A stretch of 64,000 nt of DNA from an uncultured Akkermansia sp. (lineage in GTDB: Bacteria; Verrucomicrobiota; Verrucomicrobiia; Verrucomicrobiales; Akkermansiaceae): the NCBI GenBank assembly GCA_947589345.1, contig CANQAC010000003.1, positions 22,420 through 86,419 on the forward strand, given 5' to 3'. The position numbers and the translations under genes were made by a program. Every line of letters begins with the position of its first letter. Within the stretch, counting starts at the first letter, position 1. The notes beneath the pieces were generated by a model, which did no database searches, was not told where the DNA came from, and worked only from the letters and a program-made list of their open reading frames with translations. Positions 56,431 to 64,000 of the stretch are shown here, piece by piece.

Positions 56431-59271
56431 ATGTACTTCCTGCGTTACATCTCCATGATTATTTTCGGTACGACAGTTATGGTGTCAGCCAGTGATAGTG
56501 TGGTGTATCCATGTGTGCAGAGCTGTGAGTTGAGCGGGCAAACAACGCGGGTCAAGGAGTATGTGGAACAGCTGCGCTGCGAGCAAAGCAAGGAAGGGAT
56601 GTGGGAAGCGTTGCCCGCGGGAAAAGAAGGGGCTTACGCAATCCGCATCACTACCGGACGGGCAGAGGTTTGGGCGAATGATGAGCAGGGGCTCTACTAC
56701 GCCAAGCAAACCATCAGCCAGCTTATGCAAGGGGTGCCGGGATCTGATAACGCTCAGCGTGATCCCTTCCCTGAACTGAATACGGAACAAGTTGCTAAAC
56801 TGGGAGACCTTACCACCGGCGTAATAATTGATTGGCCGGATCTGACATACCGCGGCGTGGTGGAAGGATATTACGGCATACCATGGAGCGCGGAGGCGCG
56901 ACAATCAATCTTTGAGTTCATGGGGCGCAACAAAATGAACGTCTACATCTACGCACCCAAGGATGACCCGTATCACCACGGCCGCGGCTGTTATGAGCCA
57001 TATTCACCGGAGAAGGCGCAGGAGTTACGCCAACTGGTGCAGTATGCACGAAAAAATCACGTGCGATTTGTGTGGGCAGTACACCCGGCTAATACCGTGC
57101 GGTGGGAGGTGGATGGTGGGCGTCAGCAACTTGATGCTCTGTGTCGCAAATTGGAAGCCATGTATGAATTGGGAGTGCGCAACTTCGGGTTGCTTATTGA
57201 CGACACCAGCGGAGAAATTAGCCGAGCCGAGCGGCAAGTACAACTTTCCAATTATCTCACCGAGCAGTTTTTGCGCAAGCACCCGGATGTGAATCAGACG
57301 CTCATCATGTGTCCCACTGGATACAACCGCAGCTGGGCTACTCCCGAAGATCTGCAGACTCTCGGCAAGGGACTGGACCCCACGACTTGTGTGATGTGGA
57401 CAGGAGACACAGTGGTACACGACATCACACTGGAAGGGCAGCGCTGGGTCAGTCGCCATTTGGGTCGTCCCTCCTTTATCTGGTGGAACTGGCCATGCAA
57501 TGATTTTAAGCCGAATCGGCTTTCCATGGGCAGAGCGTATGGACTGGGAACGGAGGAAGAGATGAAGGAACAGATGAGCGGGTTCGTGGCCAATCCCATG
57601 GAGGAAGCCGAGGCCGGGAAGGTGGCACTCTTCGGTGTTGCCAACTACACGTGGAACATAGCACGATTTGATTCCATACGCACGTGGGAGCAAGGTATAG
57701 CACGCCTGTATCCCGCGCAACGGGAAGCAATGCAGATATTCTGCGAGCATAATTCCAGTCTGCTCCCCAATAACCATGGTTATGAACGCGAAGAATCGAC
57801 GCGTGTGGCGGGGGTGGTCAATGAGCTGATGCACAGTTTGGATATTGAGCAGCCTAATGAGCGCGCCGCGCGGGAGCTGCAAAAAGAATTTTCACGCATA
57901 CAGCAAGCTGGGCAAACATTGCAGAAAAGCGGAGACGCTTTGAGTCGAGAGATTGCGCCATGGTTACGGCAGTTCGAGCTGCTTGGTCAGGCTGGCGGCT
58001 ACGCCACAGGAGCATTGCTGGAAAGCGATCCTGAGAAAAAGTTGCCACTTTTCCTTGCCGGAGTAGATATCCTGAATACTATGAGCACTACGGAGCGCGT
58101 CGGTTGGGACGGTCACCGCATCATTCCTACCAATGATGTGGAAGTATCCATGCACGCCATGACACCAGCGCTACGCAAGACGCTGTCATATGCGAACAGC
58201 TCGATCTATGCACTCATGGCCGGTCGTAGCCATGTATTCCCTACCTTCAGCACATCCTGCGGCAATGCAGACAAGGCGGCGCACGCTTTGCGCGATGGGA
58301 ACCCGCACACATTCTGGTCAAGCGAGAAACAACAACAAGTGGGAGATTGGTTCTGCCTGGATTTCGGCGACCCTGTGGACATACATCGTGCGAACATACT
58401 CATGGGCGGGGAACGAGCGAATGACTACGTGCCATGCGGACAGTTTGAAGTATCTGATGATGGAGAGAAATGGATGCCGGTCGGAGTCGAAGTAAACGGA
58501 CCGGCAGCAACGATAAATCTGGGAGAACACCCGGTGCGGGCACGTATGTTGCGCTTCCGTATTACACAAGCTAACCATAATTGGGTTTCCATCTATGAGT
58601 TTTCAGTGAATCGAATGCCGACCGCCTATGCGGTGAGCAACATGCGCGAGAGACCGATGCTACGAGCAGTCGAGTATCAGGACTCCGTGGGTATAGCACG
58701 CATGATGGAAGTGCTAACGCTGCAGCCTGAGGAATTCATCGACCTGCAGGTGCCGGCATTAGTAGATCCTCTTTACGTGGAAATTAATCTCGAGAATGAT
58801 GAAATCGACAGCTGGGCATCTGTTGAGTTAACCACTGAGGACGGTAAAAAAGTGCCGGTGTGTGGGAAAGCGGATCAAGGAGTCATCTTTATCAAGAATC
58901 CCACACAACAACCCGTGAGAGCCATGAGGCTCACCAACGCCGGACATGCAGCCCGCTCGATTCGTCTCACTCGCTTCCGACTCGGCTATGCCGTCGGTGA
59001 AGGAGAATCTGCCGTTCAACTGCTTACAGACCAAGATTTAACAACAGGCATCAGTTGTGGAGAAAAGGAGTTACAAATCATCCTGCCGCGCCCGCCGGGT
59101 GTGAGCGAGGCCATTGTCGTGGGTACAGCCTCTTGCAACATCCTTGGAGCTCAGGAGGTATCGTCTTCACCCCACCTGCATCACTTTAGCTTACCGCCCG
59201 GCGAGGAGTCTCTCCGCCTCACTGTCCCCCAGCAACCTTCTCAATTCATCAACGAACTCATCCTAAAATGA
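56431..59271 (+). CDS. GH84 beta-N-acetylglucosaminidase (O-GlcNAcase/hyaluronidase-like) with discoidin-type C-terminal domain
   Basis: YRGVVEGYYGIPWSAEARQSIFEFMGRNKMNVYIYAPKDDPYHHGRG GH84 signature; FGLLIDDTSGE catalytic Asp pair; F5/8-like DGNPHTFWSSEKQQQVGDWFCLDFGDP. Confidence 0.93.
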   Translation: MYFLRYISMIIFGTTVMVSASDSVVYPCVQSCELSGQTTRVKEYVEQLRCEQSKEGMWEALPAGKEGAYAIRITTGRAEVWANDEQGLYYAKQTISQLMQGVPGSDNAQRDPFPELNTEQVAKLGDLTTGVIIDWPDLTYRGVVEGYYGIPWSAEARQSIFEFMGRNKMNVYIYAPKDDPYHHGRGCYEPYSPEKAQELRQLVQYARKNHVRFVWAVHPANTVRWEVDGGRQQLDALCRKLEAMYELGVRNFGLLIDDTSGEISRAERQVQLSNYLTEQFLRKHPDVNQTLIMCPTGYNRSWATPEDLQTLGKGLDPTTCVMWTGDTVVHDITLEGQRWVSRHLGRPSFIWWNWPCNDFKPNRLSMGRAYGLGTEEEMKEQMSGFVANPMEEAEAGKVALFGVANYTWNIARFDSIRTWEQGIARLYPAQREAMQIFCEHNSSLLPNNHGYEREESTRVAGVVNELMHSLDIEQPNERAARELQKEFSRIQQAGQTLQKSGDALSREIAPWLRQFELLGQAGGYATGALLESDPEKKLPLFLAGVDILNTMSTTERVGWDGHRIIPTNDVEVSMHAMTPALRKTLSYANSSIYALMAGRSHVFPTFSTSCGNADKAAHALRDGNPHTFWSSEKQQQVGDWFCLDFGDPVDIHRANILMGGERANDYVPCGQFEVSDDGEKWMPVGVEVNGPAATINLGEHPVRARMLRFRITQANHNWVSIYEFSVNRMPTAYAVSNMRERPMLRAVEYQDSVGIARMMEVLTLQPEEFIDLQVPALVDPLYVEINLENDEIDSWASVELTTEDGKKVPVCGKADQGVIFIKNPTQQPVRAMRLTNAGHAARSIRLTRFRLGYAVGEGESAVQLLTDQDLTTGISCGEKELQIILPRPPGVSEAIVVGTASCNILGAQEVSSSPHLHHFSLPPGEESLRLTVPQQPSQFINELILK

Positions 59272-61073
59272 AAAATAAACTCATCCGAATCGGAATACTC
59301 TGCACGTGGTTAACCGGGGCCGTCTGCTCGGTCAGCGCCGTGAAGGAGACGAACTACATCTACCTGCTGGCCGGTGGCGCCAACGCTCTGGGGCCGGTAG
59401 GAGATGCGCCACTCACACCGGAGCAGATTACCAACTACAAGAGCTATCACTACCTATGGAATGGCAATATGCTTAACACTGGTGCACTCGCAGAACCCAA
59501 CACGAAATGGAAGGTTGTGGCGCCCCAATTGCCTGAACAGAAAGAAGCTTCTAAGACAAGTGTTCAGGTACTCAGCATGGGGCCGGAATATGGCTTTTCC
59601 AACATGATGCAGCGCCGCAAGTGGCATAGCGGTCAAGGTGAGGTTATCCGTATCATCAAGGGCGGTATAGTTGGCAGCATGGATTGCTGGAAAAAAGATG
59701 CCGACGGGTACAACAACTTCATCCGTAGCATGGTTGCCGCCATGGGACATGAGGATCTGAAAGGGCGTTCAATCTTCCGCGCTTTTTTATGGATGCATGG
59801 AGAAGAAGAGCAAGAGGGACAGATTCCTGTTGTCGTGCAACAGTTTCAGGATATGCTCTCGCGCATGAACAAGGACATGCGCAATGGTGCGCCCCCTCTG
59901 AAGGCCGGAGAGAATCCCCCGGCCGAGGATCCCAATGCGCCTAAAAAAGTGGTACCCAAATGGCTGAAAAAAGGGATGCCCAAATTAGTGGTTGTGGGTG
60001 AGAATTCAACCCAAAAGGAAGGCGATTTTGATAAAGATGGGAAGACGGTGGTAAAACTGATGCACGATTTTGTGCAAAAGAAAAAGAAGACCATGGGCTG
60101 GGTGCGCACCCGCGATTTGAAGTGCATCGGAAACACCAACAGGTACGATGGTAAGTCGCAGCTTGCCATCGGTGCGCGATATGCATATGCTGTTGCCCAG
60201 CTGGAAGGTCTTCCTCTTCCTTCCGCTCGTAATGATGCACCTGAGGCCTCGTTGAACACGCCGGCAGCATGGTGGGCCGGCAAGATGCCACAAGCGGACG
60301 GAGTGGCGTTATGGGATATTTCTGCAGCCAACACAGTCGAGAAACTTTCGGCTGATTGGAATGTGGGAGGTCTTGTCGTGGAGGACCCGTATACGAACAC
60401 AGTTCTCATTCAACCTAAGAATGAAAAGGAGACTCCTAAACTTATCGTGGGTGGTAAAGGCATCAGCGTCAAGGATGGGAGTATTACTTTTGAAGTTCCT
60501 CTCGATGTGAGCGTTGCTCAAACGTGGGACTTCAAGACCAATTGCACCATCTCAGTGGGTTCCAAGGACAAGCCGGTCGCCATCACTGGTAATGCGAACA
60601 TTACCTTGGAAGCCATGAACAACACAGCACTGGAACTCTACCTCACGGCTCTCCCCGAGGTCACTTGGAAACTGCCTATTCAGCAGCTCAAAACGAGAAT
60701 TATGGTAGATGGCAAACCTGCGCAATTTACAAAAACTGAAGGCGACAGCTATGCCATCACTATGATTCCTCTCGATGCGAGTGTTGCTCAAACGTGGGAT
60801 TGCAAGACTAATTGCACCATCTCGGTGGGATCCAAAGACAAGCCTGTCACCATCACCGGCAAGGACTGTATTACTTTGGAGGCCGTAAATGACACAGCAC
60901 TGGAACTCTACCTTACAGCTCTCCCCACGGTCACTTGGAAGCTTCCCCTTCAGCAGCCAAAAATGACAATCATGGTAAATGGCAAACCTGCACGATTTAC
61001 AAAAGCTAAAGGAGATAGCTATACCATCACGATGGTTCCGGAGAAGAAACCTGAGGCACCTCCAGCGCAATAA
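59268..61073 (+). CDS. SASA/DUF303 (sialate O-acetylesterase-like) protein, predicted catalytically inactive
   Basis: Aligns by eye throughout with 61120-62520, but GQSN is replaced by GGAN and the catalytic-His position by Arg (see findings); two C-terminal 90-aa modules. Confidence 0.78.
   Translation: MKNKLIRIGILCTWLTGAVCSVSAVKETNYIYLLAGGANALGPVGDAPLTPEQITNYKSYHYLWNGNMLNTGALAEPNTKWKVVAPQLPEQKEASKTSVQVLSMGPEYGFSNMMQRRKWHSGQGEVIRIIKGGIVGSMDCWKKDADGYNNFIRSMVAAMGHEDLKGRSIFRAFLWMHGEEEQEGQIPVVVQQFQDMLSRMNKDMRNGAPPLKAGENPPAEDPNAPKKVVPKWLKKGMPKLVVVGENSTQKEGDFDKDGKTVVKLMHDFVQKKKKTMGWVRTRDLKCIGNTNRYDGKSQLAIGARYAYAVAQLEGLPLPSARNDAPEASLNTPAAWWAGKMPQADGVALWDISAANTVEKLSADWNVGGLVVEDPYTNTVLIQPKNEKETPKLIVGGKGISVKDGSITFEVPLDVSVAQTWDFKTNCTISVGSKDKPVAITGNANITLEAMNNTALELYLTALPEVTWKLPIQQLKTRIMVDGKPAQFTKTEGDSYAITMIPLDASVAQTWDCKTNCTISVGSKDKPVTITGKDCITLEAVNDTALELYLTALPTVTWKLPLQQPKMTIMVNGKPARFTKAKGDSYTITMVPEKKPEAPPAQ
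60495..61034 (+). repeat. Two-copy 270-bp in-frame tandem duplication
   Basis: gttcctctcgatgtgagcgttgctcaaacgtggga (60495) and attcctctcgatgcgagtgttgctcaaacgtggga (60765): 270-bp period, near-identical through ...GKPA.FTK..GDSY.ITM. Confidence 0.9.
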
Positions 61074-61119
61074 GTAAGCATCGCGGCTGTTTCTTGAAAA
61101 AGGTACCAGAAAGTGGACA

Positions 61120-62520
61120 ATGGGAAAGATGAGAACGTGTACCTGTGCGGGAAGTGTGATGGCTTTGCTAATGGCATTTTTTGCACAGGCACAGACGAAT
61201 CATGTGTATATACTCACTGGGCAGTCCAACTCGCTGGGGGCGGTGAAAGGGACGCCGGCTACCCCTGAGCAGCTGGAGCGTTACAAAAGCAATGGGCTGC
61301 TCTGGAACGGCAACATGGTCCGTGATACCGGAGAGAGGTTCGAGAAGAGTCCAAGTTGGTCTACTGTGGCTCCGCAACTGCCAAGGCTTGCCGGATCTCT
61401 CTGCATGGGGCCGGAATACGGCTTTTGCTCTATGATGCAGCGGCACAAATGGCATACGACCAATGGGGACAAGGTGGCCGTCATCAAAGCGTCTCTGGAT
61501 GGTGGGAGCAACAGCTGCTGGCTGCCGAACGCCCCTGGCTTTAGGTCCTTGTCCGGCACGGTACGAGCTGCCATGTCTGCGCTGAGAGAACACGCTCAAG
61601 TTCATGCCTTACTTTACTTGCAGGGAGAATCCAACCACACGGAGGAGGAGATCACCGAAGCTCCCTCTCGCTTTCTTGACTTGCTCACACGCGTGGGCAA
61701 GGAAACCAAGAAGGGAACACTGAAGTTTGCAGTGGTAGGAGAATGCGCCACGTGGGCCGGCAAGGAGAAACAAAATGCTGCGGGCGACACCACGGCCAAG
61801 TTGCTCGGTGACATGGCCCGCAAGAAGAAGAATGTGGGTTGGGTGCGCACCCGAGACCTCACCAAAATCACCGCAGGAGATACCTTGGGAGTTCACTACG
61901 ATGGTAAATCCCAACTGACGATTGGTGCACGCTACGCGTATGAAGTGGCCACGCTGGAGAAATTGCCATTCTCGCCTACCAGAAACGATGACCCTCACGC
62001 TGCTCTGGATTCACCTGCCGCATGGTGGGGCGGTAAAAGGCCCTCGGCACAACTGACCGCCACATGGGATGCCTCTGCTGCCAATGTGCCGAGAGAAAAA
62101 GTCGATAAGGTCTTATCCGTAGCCGGAATTATGGTGGATGATCCCTTCAGCGAGAAGATTCTCCTTTACGCTGAGAATACCGGTAAAGCCCGCGTAAGCA
62201 TCGGTGCAAAAGGCATCAAACTCGAACAAGGTGACCTTTCCCTGCAGTTGCCGGTGGAGATCACTGCCGACCAATCCTGGAGGTTGACAAAGGGGCGTTC
62301 CCTCATCATCGGTTCAGCAGCTACCCCTGTGAGCCTGGCTGGTGATGCTTTGATCAATGTGCAGGCAGAGCAAGGATCTGCTCTCCAGCTACACCTTGCA
62401 GGACCAACACGTGTTCAATGGATTTTATCATCCCCGCAGCCTGATGTACAGATCACCGTTGCTGGTAAGCCGGCCAAGTTCAGCAAACAGGGAGAATCAT
62501 TCGTAATTACGACGGATTGA
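61120..62520 (+). CDS. Sialate O-acetylesterase-like (SASA/DUF303) protein
   Basis: HVYILTGQSNSLGAV nucleophile motif; LLYLQGESNHTEEE; GVHYDGKSQLTIGARYA catalytic His region; signal peptide. Confidence 0.82.
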   Translation: MGKMRTCTCAGSVMALLMAFFAQAQTNHVYILTGQSNSLGAVKGTPATPEQLERYKSNGLLWNGNMVRDTGERFEKSPSWSTVAPQLPRLAGSLCMGPEYGFCSMMQRHKWHTTNGDKVAVIKASLDGGSNSCWLPNAPGFRSLSGTVRAAMSALREHAQVHALLYLQGESNHTEEEITEAPSRFLDLLTRVGKETKKGTLKFAVVGECATWAGKEKQNAAGDTTAKLLGDMARKKKNVGWVRTRDLTKITAGDTLGVHYDGKSQLTIGARYAYEVATLEKLPFSPTRNDDPHAALDSPAAWWGGKRPSAQLTATWDASAANVPREKVDKVLSVAGIMVDDPFSEKILLYAENTGKARVSIGAKGIKLEQGDLSLQLPVEITADQSWRLTKGRSLIIGSAATPVSLAGDALINVQAEQGSALQLHLAGPTRVQWILSSPQPDVQITVAGKPAKFSKQGESFVITTD

Positions 62521-62574
62521 GATCATTCTGACGCCCCCAGTACGTAATTTGTCATTGATTGATACAATTTGTAC

Positions 62575-62602
62575 TTGACGGAGCAGATTTTGGGAGTATA
62601 AG
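62575..62602 (+). promoter_or_regulatory. Sigma70-like promoter for the DUF362 gene
   Basis: TTGACG (62575-62580), 16-nt spacer, TATAAG (62597-62602). Confidence 0.5.
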
Positions 62603-62650
62603 CTGTCTGGAGCAGAAGGGAGCCGAGCCGCGTTTGCGACCCCATCCACC

Positions 62651-63619
62651 ATGAAAACGATCCTCAATCTTCTTACCGTCATGACAGCAGGAGCTAGTGT
62701 TTGTATGTCAGGACAAGATACTGACCAACCACAGGAAACCAGCCAAGAACCGCCGGTGCCAAAGGTATATTTTACCAAGGACATCAGCCCGGTGGGTTTG
62801 CTCAAAATCTACAATCACGTGAAAGCCGATATTCAGGGGAAAGTTGCCATTAAATGGCATTCAGGAGAGCCCCATGGTCCCAACATTATCCCCGTACCTA
62901 TGGTGAAGGCGCTGCAGGAGGCTATCCCCGACAGTTTACTCGTAGAAACTAATACGCTCTACGAAGGTGGTCGCGACACCACCGAAAAACACCGCGAAAC
63001 GCTCCAAGTGAACGGTTGGACTTTCTGCCCGGTGGATATTATGGATGAGGAGGGTACAGTGATGCTGCCGGTGAAGGGCGGCAAGCACTTCAAAGAAATG
63101 AGTATGGGGAAGAATATTTTGAACTACGATTCCATGGTGGTACTCACTCACTTCAAGGGGCATCCCATGGGCGGATTCGGCGGATCAATCAAAAATATTG
63201 CCATTGGCTGCGCGGATGGTAAGATCGGCAAAGCGATGGTACATGGTTCTACCCCGGAAAATACCTGGGCCAGCAGTCAAGCACCTTTCATGGAGAATAT
63301 GGTTGAATCGGCCAAAGCGACGGTGGATCATTTCGGCAAGCATATCACCTTCATCAATGTGATGCGCAACATGTCCGTGGATTGTGATTGTATGGGAGTG
63401 GACGCGGCTCCACCCACCGCAAGCGACATCGGTATTGTAGCGTCCACGGATATTCTGGCCGTAGATCAGGCGAGTATTGACCTACTCTACAAATTGCCGG
63501 AGGCAGAGCTTCATGATCTCAGGGAGCGTATTGAATCTCGTGGCGGACTTCATCAGCTCGAATACGCCGAGCAAATGGGACTCGGCTCGCGCAAGTATGA
63601 ACTCATCTCATTGGACTGA
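62651..63619 (+). CDS. DUF362-domain secreted protein
   Basis: Signal-like N-terminus; VAIKWHSGEPHGPNIIPVPMVKAL; NYDSMVVLTHFKGHPMGGFGGSIKNIAIGCADGKIGKAMVHG typical DUF362. Confidence 0.8.
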   Translation: MKTILNLLTVMTAGASVCMSGQDTDQPQETSQEPPVPKVYFTKDISPVGLLKIYNHVKADIQGKVAIKWHSGEPHGPNIIPVPMVKALQEAIPDSLLVETNTLYEGGRDTTEKHRETLQVNGWTFCPVDIMDEEGTVMLPVKGGKHFKEMSMGKNILNYDSMVVLTHFKGHPMGGFGGSIKNIAIGCADGKIGKAMVHGSTPENTWASSQAPFMENMVESAKATVDHFGKHITFINVMRNMSVDCDCMGVDAAPPTASDIGIVASTDILAVDQASIDLLYKLPEAELHDLRERIESRGGLHQLEYAEQMGLGSRKYELISLD

Positions 63620-64000
63620 GAGTCTTCCAACGGGGTAAAACTCGCGGGAGGAGCGATTACGGGTGGTAACTTGCGGTTTTTGACACTGTTCACGGTGTAC
63701 ATATCTCCCCCCGACTCACGGATCTCGGGGAAGCTGTGAAATCAGCTAATTGTACGCACACCGAGGGGCATAGCATTGTCATAATTTTGATCCTTGGAAG
63801 CGAAGAAATCACCTGACCGGAGCGTTTTCGCCACTTCACGACTTTCTAATGCGTTTGCCCTGGTACTCTCGGCAGGGCAACCGCATTAGAAAAATGGATT
63901 CATTTTAAGGGAGGAAACAAGATGGTCACTGATGTCCCAAATCGTTGCCAAACAATATATCATCGAGTACATCTGTATCCCACGTTGCCCTCAGTCTCAG

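Noticed and set aside
1-64000. CRISPR arrays, rRNA genes, integrases, transposases
   Set aside because: Looked for repeat-spacer structure, rRNA-like sequence and recombinase motifs; none seen. The only short regular repeat is the three-unit 33-bp array, which has no spacers.

Overview
64-kb chromosomal window, probably from a Verrucomicrobiota/Akkermansia-like bacterium. The taxon is an inference from the gene set; I ran no search. Most of the window is housekeeping and envelope genes: fabH, nrdR, mntP-like, speA, parB, hisC, kdsB-uppS, kdsA-lptC?-lptA-like-lptB, thiE-mnmA, prc/ctp, radC, tatD-like, rlpA, fabG, plus tRNA-Glu and tRNA-Leu. A truncated type-IV-pilin-like gene sits at the left edge. 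A glycan-degrading cluster (GH84 plus two SASA/DUF303 esterase-like proteins) lies at the right end. Between mnmA and prc (about 28.9-46.4 kb) is an accessory region. Its core is a co-directional minus-strand operon (32850-45262) encoding five dynamin-type/P-loop GTPases in three subfamilies, an LRAT-type permuted papain-fold protein with an apparently intact His/His/Cys set, a tail-anchored-like membrane protein, a 64-aa small protein and a Gly-rich multi-helix membrane protein. This is my best candidate for an undescribed membrane-acting (possibly defence) system. Other notable items: a small ORF upstream of the operon bracketed by C11 and C9 tracts (possible phase variation), a 33-bp triple repeat, and an esterase paralogue that has lost its catalytic Ser and His while gaining a 270-bp internal duplication.
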